Below are positions 41,035-50,339 of a stretch of 64,000 bases of DNA, piece by piece. Positions within the stretch are counted from its first letter, which is position 1, and each line of letters opens with the position of its first letter. This stretch comes from CAG-791 sp002390025 (GTDB lineage Bacteria > Bacillota > Clostridia > Lachnospirales > Lachnospiraceae), in assembly GCA_946543465.1 (NCBI GenBank), contig CAMNLR010000134.1, positions 32,985-96,984 on the forward strand. Direction: 5' to 3'. The notes below the pieces were generated by a model, which saw only the letters and a list, made by a program, of their open reading frames with translations, was not told where the DNA came from and did not search any database. Position numbers and translations under genes: made by a program.

Positions 41035-43027
41035 ATGAAAACCTCCCGTCCAGATACGCAAAGCGCACTCTGATCCATTCCTTCATCTCCGAGACCGCCG
41101 CATCGGGCTCTGCGGTCTGCGGCCAGCGGTTCATTTCCCGGCCCAGAGCACCGCTTCCGGCAAGTTCTCCGAAAGCGTCGTCCACGATCCCGCAAACGGA
41201 ATCTGCGCTGATCCCGCTGTCCCGCCATTTCGCCCATTTGTCGGCAAGCATGCCCTGCACACCCGGATCGATCAATGCGTATGTCTCAAAATCGTAGGTA
41301 GTATCTGCGTTACTCCTGTACTGTTGGGCTCCCTCCATGGAGAAAGCCGTGTATCTCTGCGCCTGGTCGGCGTCATAGATATCTCCGAAAACATAGTTGA
41401 GATCCCAGATATCCCGGTAGAGGATCCACCGGTTTTCCCCCGCGTCCGCGCCGCTTTGTCCCTGTCCGGCAGGCACTCTCTTTGCGATCAGCAGGGTGTT
41501 TTTCCAGGTATTGTCCGTGGCATGGGTGAGCGCGCAGAAGAGGCTCAGTGTCACCACGCTGTCTATGTCCACTTCCACACCTGCCCGATCCAGCGCCTGC
41601 CGGTCTCTGGAGCGGAACACAAAATCCTGAAAGAGATGCATGGGTTCCCAGGTCGCATCCGCATTCCACTCTTTGGGATAGCGGATCTCCACACATGCCT
41701 TGCCGAAATCGGTCAGGATCTCGATCTTGCCGGCACTGGATGCATAGAGATCAAGATAGGGATAGTCCTGATTCCACAGATTGATCTTGTAGAGCAGGTC
41801 GCTGTCTGTAAAAGAAATCTGGTTGGGAAACCGGTTCTCTTTGAGCTGTTTGGCATCGACCGGTTCCGTCAGAGCATAGATCCCGTGATAGGAATTGTCC
41901 ATCAGAACTTCCACGTATTTCACCCGGGAAGAAGGGCATGCGTTCTGCGCGAGGGCGGTGACCTGTTCCCACACCTGATAGGCGGTCACTTCGCGGACTT
42001 TGGACATGTCTGTGTAGAGGGGATTGAGGATCCAGTCATCATCCTTCCGCAATCCCAGCCAGCTCATCTTGTTCTTTTTGCCGTTTTTCTTCTTGAGGGA
42101 AACTTTGTAGGGTTTCTTGTCAAAGTCAGCGGCATAGTTGCCGCGTACGTGGAAGGTGCAGTCAGAGCTCCGCAGCAGGCCTTTCGTGTCGATCATGACC
42201 GCATACCCAGTGTGATCCTCCTTGCCCGTGACCGGAACAAGGTCCGTCTTTGTGATGCTTAGGACGGGGAGACCGGTCAGCACCACCCGGAAGCGGGTAA
42301 TCCCCTGCCCGGAGGAAAGGATCGCCTCAAAAGAATATCCCTCTCTCACCGCTTCCCCGATCTGCTCCATCCGGTCTTCCTTCAGGTATAAAATTTTTTC
42401 GTCTTTCGATGCGGGAGCCAGTTTCCCTACGATCGTATCCCAGTCGGCATACTCTCCGTCCTCAGCGGAACAGGGAACATATACCGTGGACTCCAGTTCA
42501 TCGACGGCGGCGGGTTTACCGTGCCAGGTCACAAGGGAGGCCAGAAAAGGCCTGGCGCCATAGGCTTCCACTCCCTTTTCCAGTTCGCTGTCGAAGGTCT
42601 CCTTCGGGACGACTTCGAAGTTCCTCTTTTTCTTAAGGGAAACATTTGCCTTATCGGGCTTGTCCCCCTCTCCGGCCGCCTGCGTCTGTGCGGCGGCCGC
42701 CTGCTCTGCGGCACCCTGGTCTGCGGCACCCTGATCCCGGGGAGCATCCTTCTGCTTTCCGGAAGCTTTCTCCTGCCCGGCGGGCTCTGTCCGGGCGGCG
42801 GGCTCCTTCTCTTCAGCAGCTTCCCTGTCTTCCCGGGAAGCCGGAGCTGTTTGTGCCTGTTCAGGATCGTCCGCCTCTCTGCCCTCTGCCGTCTCCGTCA
42901 TGATCAGTTTTGCGGTATTGCCGATTATCTTCATGGAACTGCCGCAGCCCTGCAGAAACAGTGCGGCAGCGAGAAGACAGACAAGAGCTGCCGACAGGCG
43001 TTTTGTAAGTCTGTCAGATTGATTCAT
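40994..43027 (-). CDS. CotH-kinase-family lipoprotein
   Basis: Protein-kinase-like fold of spore coat protein H, here with a lipoprotein signal (LSAALVCLLAAALFLQGC). An acidic/Ala/Gln-rich linker (about residues 30-125) precedes a ~150-residue extra N-terminal domain. CotH motifs are HVRGNYAADFDKKPYKVSLKKK, VKYVEVLMDNSYHGIYALTEPVD, the catalytic-loop-like THATDNTWKNTLLIA, and WDLNYVFGD (metal Asp). The ORF extends 24 codons upstream, but GAGGT plus the TAATG stop/start overlap with the preceding gene sets the start at 43027 (677 residues). CotH phosphorylates spore coat proteins in Bacillus; an exported lipid-anchored version suggests phosphorylation of surface proteins. Substrate unknown. 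Confidence 0.88.
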   Translation of the reverse strand: MNQSDRLTKRLSAALVCLLAAALFLQGCGSSMKIIGNTAKLIMTETAEGREADDPEQAQTAPASREDREAAEEKEPAARTEPAGQEKASGKQKDAPRDQGAADQGAAEQAAAAQTQAAGEGDKPDKANVSLKKKRNFEVVPKETFDSELEKGVEAYGARPFLASLVTWHGKPAAVDELESTVYVPCSAEDGEYADWDTIVGKLAPASKDEKILYLKEDRMEQIGEAVREGYSFEAILSSGQGITRFRVVLTGLPVLSITKTDLVPVTGKEDHTGYAVMIDTKGLLRSSDCTFHVRGNYAADFDKKPYKVSLKKKNGKKNKMSWLGLRKDDDWILNPLYTDMSKVREVTAYQVWEQVTALAQNACPSSRVKYVEVLMDNSYHGIYALTEPVDAKQLKENRFPNQISFTDSDLLYKINLWNQDYPYLDLYASSAGKIEILTDFGKACVEIRYPKEWNADATWEPMHLFQDFVFRSRDRQALDRAGVEVDIDSVVTLSLFCALTHATDNTWKNTLLIAKRVPAGQGQSGADAGENRWILYRDIWDLNYVFGDIYDADQAQRYTAFSMEGAQQYRSNADTTYDFETYALIDPGVQGMLADKWAKWRDSGISADSVCGIVDDAFGELAGSGALGREMNRWPQTAEPDAAVSEMKEWIRVRFAYLDGRFSYVQGTETGNEREE

Positions 43028-44610
43028 TAAAATACCTCGCATCCGGGGAGATTTCCCTGCAGGTTCTCTACCTGCTCCTGAGAAAGGCCGTTTCCCCACA
43101 CAGAGAGATATTGAAGCTTTTTGAGATTATGCAGTACGGACACATCCGCCACCTGGTTGCCGGAGAGCAGGAGGAACTGTATGCCGGTCAGATTGGAGAG
43201 CGCAGAGGCATCCGAAATCTGATTGCCGGACAGATACAGATACTGCATGCCGGCCATATTCTGAAGGACGGCGATGTTGGTGATCTGATTGTCGCGCAGA
43301 TCCAGACAGGTCAGGTCCTTCAGCTGTGCAAGCGCGGAGATATCCGTGATCTGGTTTCCGCTCAGAGAGAGCTCCTGCAGACCTGTCACCGCACCGAGGG
43401 CTGTGATATCGGAGAGACCGCAGCTGTCAAAGGTAAAAGAAGTGATCCCCTTTATATTTGTGTAATCGGAGAGGTTGGATACGGAGGCATCCGATATGGC
43501 AAGTGTGCACAGATGATCCATTTCCGACAGAAGGCCGGGATCCACAGCCATGCCCCTGACGCTCAGGGACTGCAGTCCGGTCAGCTGCCGCAGAGGCTCA
43601 AGATCCACGTTTTCATCCAGGGACAGGGACAGCACGCGTAGATTTTTCAGACTCTGCAGCGGAGTCAGATTCCGGACAGTATTTCCGTCCAGCTTGAGCT
43701 CGCGCAGGTTCTTCAGTCCCTCCAGAGCATCGATCTGTGTGATCCTGTTCCCGCTCAGATCCAGCTTTTGCAGATTTTTCATGGCTGCCAGCGCGGATAT
43801 GTCCGTGATCTGAGCACTTCCCACGTCATTGGACAGGTCAAGTTCCGTCAGATCGGCAGCATCAGCCGGCATGAATGACTCTTCTGAGTGGCCGGTATAC
43901 TCCTGTACCTTGGCCTTGAGTACGGAATCACCCCAGGGAATGTTGCGGCCGGCATTGATGTTCCGCCAGACCAGTATTCCGGCACAGACAGCAATGGCTG
44001 CCGCTGCCAGAACAAAACCCAGGATCCTGCGGTTCTTCCTCTTCTTTTTTTCCTCCTCAAGGCGCAGGCGCTCCTCTTCCAGGCGCTTTTCCTCTTCCAG
44101 GCGCTCACGCCGCAGCATTTCTTCGCGCTCCAGGTTTTCGCGGCGGCGGCGGTCCCAGAGCTCCTCTTCTCTGCGGTGCTCCTCCCACAGGCGCTCCTGT
44201 CTGGCAATGTCCTCACGTCGGCGCGCTTCCCGTTCGCGTTCCTCCCGCTCCTGTTCAGCTCTGCGGCGTTCCTCGGCTTCCTTTTCCCCGCGGATGCGGT
44301 CTTCCTCCAGACTTCCCTGGCGGCGCGCGCCCGGTGCCCTGTAACCGGGATCCAGAGATCCCTGTTTCTTTCCGTCCAGATCGGAGTCGACAGGGCTTTT
44401 GAATCCCATATCCCGCTTGACTATCCTGTCATAATCGGAATCCAGGTGCCCCTGTGCGTTGGAAGGGGCTTTTGCCGCGTCGGGCTTGTCAGACGGCTCG
44501 AATATGGTATCCACGCCCAACTGTCCGTCCCCTGTCAGCTCCGCTCCGCACACCCCGCAGAATCTGGCATTATCTTTGACTGCGTTTCCGCATTTTACGC
44601 AAATTTTCAT
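43027..44610 (-). CDS. zinc-ribbon / coiled-coil / TM / leucine-rich-repeat protein
   Basis: First gene of the LRR-CotH-LRR operon (527 residues). Cytoplasmic zinc ribbon (CVKCG...CGVCG), a disordered part, and a highly charged ~110-residue coiled coil (RRREDIARQERLWEEHRREEELWDRRRR…) precede one TM helix (about 205-225, ILGFVLAAAAIAVCAGILVW). An outer domain of about ten LRRs follows (LQKLDLSGNRITQIDALEGL; LQELSLSGNQITDISALAQL). Its stop overlaps the CotH start (TAATG). An outside LRR sensor joined through TM to an inside zinc ribbon and coiled coil looks like a receptor or scaffold; function is inferred from architecture only. Confidence 0.85.
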   Translation of the reverse strand: MKICVKCGNAVKDNARFCGVCGAELTGDGQLGVDTIFEPSDKPDAAKAPSNAQGHLDSDYDRIVKRDMGFKSPVDSDLDGKKQGSLDPGYRAPGARRQGSLEEDRIRGEKEAEERRRAEQEREEREREARRREDIARQERLWEEHRREEELWDRRRRENLEREEMLRRERLEEEKRLEEERLRLEEEKKKRKNRRILGFVLAAAAIAVCAGILVWRNINAGRNIPWGDSVLKAKVQEYTGHSEESFMPADAADLTELDLSNDVGSAQITDISALAAMKNLQKLDLSGNRITQIDALEGLKNLRELKLDGNTVRNLTPLQSLKNLRVLSLSLDENVDLEPLRQLTGLQSLSVRGMAVDPGLLSEMDHLCTLAISDASVSNLSDYTNIKGITSFTFDSCGLSDITALGAVTGLQELSLSGNQITDISALAQLKDLTCLDLRDNQITNIAVLQNMAGMQYLYLSGNQISDASALSNLTGIQFLLLSGNQVADVSVLHNLKKLQYLSVWGNGLSQEQVENLQGNLPGCEVF

Positions 44611-44748
44611 TGTCTGTCCGCTCCTGTCCGGCGTCCGTTTCTTCTATCTCTGATTCATAAAACAGATGATCTCAAACTGTTTTACAGTTAAACACATTGT
44701 ATCAAACACACATTTTTTCTTCAACAAGAGTACTTCTGTTCCGGGACA

Positions 44749-44813
44749 TTTACGGGTGTTTGCGAGGTTTTTACAGGTGTTTTGGCAGGCTTTTACAGGT
44801 GTTTTGCGAGGCT
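44749..44813. repeat. 22-bp tandem array, three units
   Basis: TTTACRGGTGTTTTGCGAGG-type units of 21, 22 and 22 bases at 44749, 44770 and 44792, then a partial unit. Located between the LRR operon and the AIM24-like gene. Confidence 0.8.
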
Positions 44814-44896
44814 TTGCAGGGAAACTCACAGCTTTTTCCGCAGTAAGACCCTTTCTGCGGATTCCGCCGGGAACAGGTATTTTGCAGTCCGACCTG

Positions 44897-44934
44897 AAAA
44901 AAACCGGGCAGGTGCACTCGCTCCTGTCCGGTTT
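44897..44934 (-). terminator. terminator of the AIM24-like gene
   Basis: Minus strand: AAACCGGACAGG / CCTGCCCGGTTT (12 bp, one mismatch), followed by TTTTCAGG. The rest of the 429-base gap (44611-45039) holds the 22-bp array and no gene. Confidence 0.8.
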
Positions 44935-45039
44935 CTGTAAAAATCGATATTATTTAAATCAATACTATTCAGAGCCGCCCTCAGCAGTGGCGGACATCAT
45001 CCGCTTCTGCGCCCGTGCATCCGGCCTCGCGTCCCCTGC

Positions 45040-45717
45040 TCAGCTCTTGGAGGGCAGACATGCGGAGATGGCTCCGGCGAAGTTAGAGATGGGCATGGTC
45101 TGGATCACGATCCGTCCGGGGCCGGTAACCAGAGTGTTGAAGAGGCTCTCACCGCCGAGCAGCACATTCTTGACGCCCTTGACCTGCTGGATATCCAGCT
45201 GGACAGTCGCATCCATCATAGCCAGGTAGCCGGTGTCGATGAGCATCTGCTGACCGGGAGCCAGGTTGTACTCAATGACGGAACCGTCAATCTCAACAAA
45301 GGCAATGCCGCTGCCGGAAATCTTCTGCATGATGAATCCTTCACCGCCGAAGAAGCCCGCACCGATTTTTTTCTGGAAGTGGACGCTGAGCTCGACACCT
45401 GTGGTCGATGCCAGGAAAGCCCTCTTCTGCACCACGATGGGTGTGGAAGGTGAGATCTCATAAGCCCTGATGGAACCGGGGAAGCTGGACGCAAACGCGA
45501 TCATGCCGGGGCCGCCCTGGGCTGTGTAATGGTTCTGGAACAGGTTCTCACCGGAGAACATGCGGCCGAAAACCTTGCCGACACCGCCGCCCAATGTCTC
45601 CATATGCATATTGGGGCTCATCCAGCTCATGGCGCCGGACTCACAGATCATTGTCTCACCGTTTTCAACTTCACAAATAACTGCGGGCATGGGCTCGCCT
45701 ACGATCTTGTATTTCAT
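45040..45717 (-). CDS. AIM24 / TIGR00266 family protein
   Basis: A 225-residue beta-sandwich protein of the AIM24-like family. Recognisable blocks are MICESGAMSWMSPNMHMET near the start, GGGVGKVFGRMFSGENLFQNHYTA, FVEIDGSVIEYNLAPGQQMLIDTGYLAMMD and GVKNVLLGGESLFNTLVTGPGRIVIQTMP. The molecular function in bacteria is unknown; yeast AIM24 is mitochondrial. No TM helix. AAAGGAG precedes the ATG. Confidence 0.9.
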   Translation of the reverse strand: MKYKIVGEPMPAVICEVENGETMICESGAMSWMSPNMHMETLGGGVGKVFGRMFSGENLFQNHYTAQGGPGMIAFASSFPGSIRAYEISPSTPIVVQKRAFLASTTGVELSVHFQKKIGAGFFGGEGFIMQKISGSGIAFVEIDGSVIEYNLAPGQQMLIDTGYLAMMDATVQLDIQQVKGVKNVLLGGESLFNTLVTGPGRIVIQTMPISNFAGAISACLPSKS

Positions 45718-45951
45718 TTTTATCTCCTTTTCCCCGCGCCCGTTTGGCGCGGTCCCTTTCTATACCATCAATACCTGCTGTCTTGTCTTCTGTAATCGTG
45801 CTGCGGTCTTCATTGACTTCGCTCTGTTTTACGATGCCAATCTTATCAGAAAGTATATCACAGTAGTGTCACACTATGTTTTACTATTTTTCGTTCACTT
45901 CACTGCGGGAATTTCACTGGTACGATCGAGGAAACGTGGAAATCATCAAGG

Positions 45952-46716
45952 TCAGAAGCTGTGACCGCCTCCGCCGCCTCCTCCGCCGCCTCCTCCGCCG
46001 CTGCCGCCCATGCCGCCTCCGCCGGAGCCTCTGCGAACCCGTTTGTAAACCTCAGACGAAGAAATCATTATGATCCCCCGGCCTGCCGCCCTGCCGAGTA
46101 CAGTCTTCCCGGACTGATCCCCGGCATTTTTCTGTTCTCTTGTTTTCCGCACAAAATGGAAATTAATAATCAGCCCCATCAAAAGAGACAGTAAAATGCC
46201 GCTGATAATCTTCATTGGTTCCGGTATAGTTTTTCCTTCAAGAACATCCACAATCTGCTTGAACGCAGCCGAAGCGCATGAATAGTAGTTTTTTGCGGAG
46301 GCATAACTATATACGTTGTCCGTAATACTGCGCGCCTTGGAATTTGTTACTTTCCTCCAGACATCGCCTTTGGAATATATATAGATTTCCCGTCTTCCCA
46401 TATCAATCAGGAACAGTACACCGTTATCGCCAATCAATTCCCTGGCGTGGCTCTCGGCATAAGATCGTGTAGAAGATCTGTAGTTATGAACAGAGGCGAA
46501 TGCTGCATTCCCGTACTTAGTGACCGGTTTCATGTCCTCGACAAGCTTCGCCTCCTCTTCAGCGCTCAGCAGATTCTCAGAATCCATGACTCGAACCACA
46601 TAGCCGGTTTCACTGTTTTTATAAACATACGACTTGGCAAGAGCCGTGAACGGCAGCAAAACAGACAGTATGACAGCTAAAATACAGACACCTATGGTTC
46701 TGCTCCTTCTCATCAT
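45952..46716 (-). CDS. TPM-domain membrane protein with Gly-rich tail
   Basis: Signal peptide (…ILAVILSVLLPFTALAKS), then a TPM (TLP18.3/Psb32/MOLO-1) domain (VVRVMDSENLLSAEEEAKLVEDM; ELIGDNGVLFLIDMGRREIYIYSKG). A TM helix (about 170-187) and a basic cytoplasmic tail ending in a 25-residue poly-Gly run follow, as in the YgcG group. The start codon overlaps the stop of the upstream zinc-ribbon gene by four bases (ATGA), so the two are translationally coupled. Role: envelope-related, unknown. Confidence 0.85.
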   Translation of the reverse strand: MMRRSRTIGVCILAVILSVLLPFTALAKSYVYKNSETGYVVRVMDSENLLSAEEEAKLVEDMKPVTKYGNAAFASVHNYRSSTRSYAESHARELIGDNGVLFLIDMGRREIYIYSKGDVWRKVTNSKARSITDNVYSYASAKNYYSCASAAFKQIVDVLEGKTIPEPMKIISGILLSLLMGLIINFHFVRKTREQKNAGDQSGKTVLGRAAGRGIIMISSSEVYKRVRRGSGGGGMGGSGGGGGGGGGGGGHSF

Positions 46717-48395
46717 CTATTCCCCCTCATATGGTAATCCGGAATGGGCCTGCTGCAGGAGAGGTTGAACCTTTGAAAGATTGCAAGATATCCGACTAGT
46801 ATGCCCGCAAACACAGTAAGCGATCCAATATAGTAAAATACATCTTTCACCGGTCGTTCCAGCAGTATAACGGAAGCAGCCGCCACCGTACCGGAAAGAA
46901 ACAGCGTGTCCAGAAAGATTGTGCGAAGCAGCTTCTTACGGGCTGCCTTCCAGAAGATTTTGATTGGCATAACAACCGCCAGAATAATTGCCAGGACCGG
47001 TGTAACTCTTTGAACCAATATCATGAACAGGTCATCGGACGTATATGATTTAGATAGAGAATCAAAAATACAAAAAGTAATAAACGATATAATACACGGT
47101 AATACTATAATCAATATAAAAATACTAAGACAGCCTGGACTGTCCTCCTGTTTATCAGCTGCATTGAGCGTTTTGGAGCTTTTTTCTATTTCTTTTTTTC
47201 TTTTCCTTTCAGCATGCTCTGCTTTTTTCTTCTCACGCGCTTTTTTCTTTTTTTGATCTGACTTCCATTGCTTCCATCCTGACTCCGTTGATAACAGAAG
47301 CCCTTTGTCCATCATATGGCTTTCCCTGTTGATATAAACCATTGCGATAGAATTGTTTTGCAACATGGCCCATATTCCTACAAGTAAAAAGATCCACAGA
47401 GTTATTTTTGGGGGTATTGAAGGAATATAACAGAACAACACTGCAAAAGGAATTGCCAGCAAAAAGGAGAAGATCAGGAACTTGGAAAGGCTGACAGGAA
47501 AATCCGCAGCCGTATTTAAAGTCTGACCGTTAACAACCGCATAAGAGACCCTGTCTTTATCTCTCCACGTCAAAAACCAGACTGGAAAAAGCGCCATCTT
47601 CGCATTTTCCACTTTCGCATTAAATGTTGATATCGGATCAAACACTTCTTCAAAAATGATGTTCTTATATTTCTCCTTTGCTGCAGCCAGGGTCATGTCA
47701 CAGGAAACAAGGGCTGCATCTTCCAAATATGTCACCTCTTTTACGTCCGGGCTGTCCGCATAAAATCCGCTCAGATAGCCCACACGAAATTCCTTGATCT
47801 CTTTACTGTCATAGTCGCTAATCACATCTGACAGATCATCACTGTACCCCGACGCGGCATCATATGAAATCCATTTGTAATTACGATTAATTTTAAAATT
47901 CAGATTGCAGTATTCATTGTAGATCCCGGCACTTCGGATGCCTTGTAAAGTCGGCTCTGCGTGCTGATTCACATCATAGACCCAGTAGGGCATATAGATG
48001 CCCGTAAACTTTTCAAGCTTCTCCGGATTTTTGTAGGCATTGGGCACACACCACGCCCTGTTAGCACGATGCTTAAAAACCTTTTTGCATTCCTCCTTAG
48101 TCCTGCTGAAAGGGATAATATAGGCCGGTTTCTTCTCATTGACAAGCTGTCCTTCCAGCACGACGGAAGCGCCACAGTAAGAGCAAAAATCAGCAGCCGC
48201 ATTGTCGGTCGACCTTATCACGCCGCCGCACTGCGGACAACTGAACAGCGTTACTTCGTAATCATCCCTCATAGCTTCTTTCTGCAGCTGCAGGTGGCTG
48301 TCAACTGTGCAACTGTATCCGCAGTAATCGCATTTCATTTTCTGTGATGATATGTCGTAGCGCATACCTGCGCCGCAGCCAGAACATCGGTACAT
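46713..48395 (-). CDS. TFIIB-type zinc-ribbon polytopic membrane protein
   Basis: Two to three zinc ribbons at the N-terminus (CSGCG...CDYCG; CPQCG...CSYCG) lead into a ~200-residue soluble domain (YIIPFSRTKEECKKVFKHR; FTGIYMPYWVYDVNQHAEPTLQG). Six or so hydrophobic segments follow (about 320-365, 445-490, 505-550), with a Lys/Arg/Glu-rich cytoplasmic loop between them. GGAGGAG favours the ATG at 48395; a TTG six codons upstream overlaps that site. Such proteins are found beside TPM/YgcG proteins in Firmicutes; the pair probably acts together, function unknown. Confidence 0.8.
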   Translation of the reverse strand: MYRCSGCGAGMRYDISSQKMKCDYCGYSCTVDSHLQLQKEAMRDDYEVTLFSCPQCGGVIRSTDNAAADFCSYCGASVVLEGQLVNEKKPAYIIPFSRTKEECKKVFKHRANRAWCVPNAYKNPEKLEKFTGIYMPYWVYDVNQHAEPTLQGIRSAGIYNEYCNLNFKINRNYKWISYDAASGYSDDLSDVISDYDSKEIKEFRVGYLSGFYADSPDVKEVTYLEDAALVSCDMTLAAAKEKYKNIIFEEVFDPISTFNAKVENAKMALFPVWFLTWRDKDRVSYAVVNGQTLNTAADFPVSLSKFLIFSFLLAIPFAVLFCYIPSIPPKITLWIFLLVGIWAMLQNNSIAMVYINRESHMMDKGLLLSTESGWKQWKSDQKKKKAREKKKAEHAERKRKKEIEKSSKTLNAADKQEDSPGCLSIFILIIVLPCIISFITFCIFDSLSKSYTSDDLFMILVQRVTPVLAIILAVVMPIKIFWKAARKKLLRTIFLDTLFLSGTVAAASVILLERPVKDVFYYIGSLTVFAGILVGYLAIFQRFNLSCSRPIPDYHMRGNR

Positions 48396-48527
48396 AACTT
48401 CAGGCTCCTCCAATAAACATTGTTTTATCTTTGATCTTTAGTCGTTGTATGTTGGTTCATCAGGGGAAGTCCCACCGTCCGCTTCCTCCATGTCCGGTAT
48501 TGCATCCGTGATGTCCGGTCCGGACCG

Positions 48528-48848
48528 TCACAGACAGACAGGCACCCGGTCTTTGGCAGCTGCCATATCCTCGAACATTTTTAAAGCTTTCGAGCCAAGA
48601 TGCTTTCTCCGATAGCCTTCCTGAATACCAAACCATCCAAGCCAGGCGCTGTCCGGATCTTCTGCGTAATGGTAGAGTCCAATAATTCCCACACAGGCTC
48701 CGTCATGGTGGATCAAATAATATTCATAGTTCGATGAGTGGTCCAGGGACTCTTCGTAGTTCGCTCTTGCGCTTTCCCCCGGGAAAAGCTGCTCCTGTAT
48801 CAAAACAGCATAGTTGATATTGTCTTCAGTGATTCTTTCCAGATTCAT
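48528..48848 (-). pseudogene. GNAT-family acetyltransferase, truncated at the C-terminus
   Basis: Starts MNLERITEDNINYAVLIQEQLFPGESARANYEESL and has GNAT strands plus motif A (WFGIQEGYRRKHLGSKALKMFED). It stops at residue 106, where a complete GNAT needs another 40-50 residues (motif B and the last strands). The sequence after the stop is CCGGACAT-type repeat DNA rather than a frameshifted remainder. AGAGGAATC supports the ATG. Probably inactive, though a minimal protein cannot be excluded. Confidence 0.65.
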
Positions 48849-49041
48849 GATTCCTCTTCTCCGACGCCCCCGAAGCAAAATGTGCATGGTCTGCTCAAAA
48901 TCTGCCCAAAAGGGTTGAGGTGTTTTATTAATAGTATAATAATCTCGCCTCATCCTGAACAGTAAAATCTGAACAGTAAAATCATTTCCCCGGCCCGCCG
49001 GAATATCAATGTAATCGTTCCCACGTTTCCCAATATGGTAA

Positions 49042-49222
49042 ACTCTTAGATGCAACCTAAAAACCTGGTCTCTGGATATATTCCTTCGAACAATAAAAAG
49101 GGGTTCCCGTTACCCTGCGCAGAAACTGCCCGGGTGATGGGAACCTCTTGATTTACAGGCTTTCATCCCCTTCTTATCTTTATGATTCATTAATATATAG
49201 TAGTTTCATATTCTCAACCTGG
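49042..49222. repeat. covarying-hairpin dispersed repeat, copy A
   Basis: Shares the order of blocks with copies B and C: ...ACAACC...GGATATRTTCC, a long stem (here AGGGGTTCCCGTTACCC / GGGTGATGGGAACCTCT), TTTACAGGCTTT, TTCTTAT and a TAGTTTCATATTCTCAACCTGG end. On the minus strand the stem is followed by CCTTTTTATTG. Most diverged of the three. Confidence 0.7.
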
Positions 49223-49255
49223 CAAAAATAGTATCTTCGTTTTCTCGTTTCCTCC

Positions 49256-49440
49256 AATAGCATACTTATAGCCACAACCCTCCGAAATCCATCTCTGGAT
49301 ATGTTCCCTCAAACAACAAAAAAGAGGCTCCCCTGACCCCGAGCAAAAACTTCTCCCGGTAAAGGAGCCCCCAGTATTTCAGGCTTTTTCAGCCCTTCTT
49401 ATTTAGTATGTGTCAGTAGTACGACAGTCTCGATACCTGG
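49256..49440. repeat. covarying-hairpin dispersed repeat, copy B
   Basis: Begins AATAGCATACTTATAGCC and ends GTACGACAGTCTCGATACC. The stem is GGCTCCCCTGACC / GGTAAAGGAGCC. On the minus strand the stem is followed by TCTTTTTTG, so it can act as a terminator for the tetR gene at 49655-50227. Confidence 0.75.
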
Positions 49441-49472
49441 ATTGTTAGTCATAATCCAGTCTTCAAAAACCC

Positions 49473-49560
49473 CTGTATTTATAAGGGTTTTATAATGTTT
49501 TGATTCTCCAGAATCAACTGAATGATTGTTAGTCTATGTCTCTCGCCAGCTGATTACTCA
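49473..49560. repeat. AAACCC hairpin and 58-bp repeat D, copy 1
   Basis: AAACCCCTG...GGGTTT (49473-49500) is a small hairpin. Repeat D (49503-49560) has arms AATCAACTG (49512-49520) and CAGCTGATT (49547-49555) around a 26-base loop containing ATGATTGTTAGTCTATG. Copy 2 at 52832-52890 has the same arms and the same loop length. The rest of the 600-base gap has no gene. Confidence 0.65.
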
Positions 49561-49654
49561 TTCATGAACTTCCGACAAGACAAAACCAATACATTGTTTT
49601 TACTCCTTTAGTCAGGAGAATTCATTCGCAAAGTGAATTTCGCAACAACCTAAA

Positions 49655-50227
49655 CTATTTTTCAAATAAACCACTGGTGCCGCCAATGACGAGACGATTT
49701 GTTATTTGTATAACATCCTCCAACGGCATTTTCTTTCCGTCCTCAACCCAATGCCTGTATGCACTTAGGACAGTATTGTTGATACTCTCTATCAGCAGCT
49801 TTTTTTCGTAATCAGATAGGTTTTGGAATTTCTTTGACTTACTCCACCCAAAATCATTTACATCAGTCACCATCTTATTCCGTATGGAACTCCAATCTGT
49901 GCAGCAGGTTATCTTTTCATATGCCTGCCCCTGTTCTGCGGAATAAACAAAAAACTCGCGATTCACCTTCTCCAGATCTTCCGGCAGGTTATAATCTTTA
50001 ATCCGTTTGATATAGTCTGCAGATATTTCCACCTGTATCTCGGCAAGCAGATAATCCATCGTCTCATAATAATGATAGAAGGTTTTCTTGTTAATTCTCG
50101 CCCTGTCGCACAGTTCCTTCACAGTGAACTTCTCATAATCCTTTTCACAGATCAGTTCCTCGAAAGCGGTCTTGATACCATTGATCGTTTTAACAACTCT
50201 TAAGTCTTCGTTACCCTTCAGAATCAC
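49655..50227 (-). CDS. TetR/AcrR-family regulator
   Basis: A 190-residue regulator with the N-terminal HTH KFTVKELCDRARINKKTFYHYYETMDYLL and a helical ligand domain. The start is GTG with AGAGGTT eight bases upstream. It is divergent from the esterase-MFS pair, and the 238-base gap holds a 21-bp perfect inverted repeat next to the esterase promoter. That makes it the likely local repressor. Confidence 0.88.
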   Translation of the reverse strand: MILKGNEDLRVVKTINGIKTAFEELICEKDYEKFTVKELCDRARINKKTFYHYYETMDYLLAEIQVEISADYIKRIKDYNLPEDLEKVNREFFVYSAEQGQAYEKITCCTDWSSIRNKMVTDVNDFGWSKSKKFQNLSDYEKKLLIESINNTVLSAYRHWVEDGKKMPLEDVIQITNRLVIGGTSGLFEK

Positions 50228-50339
50228 GGTACAACCTCTTTTTACAATTCAACAAAACAGAATTAAGCAACTGTAGTTTCATAATGCCAAAAGCAGCCTC
50301 TTCTTTCAAGTGAAAACAGTTTTTTTAACTTTTATGCAA

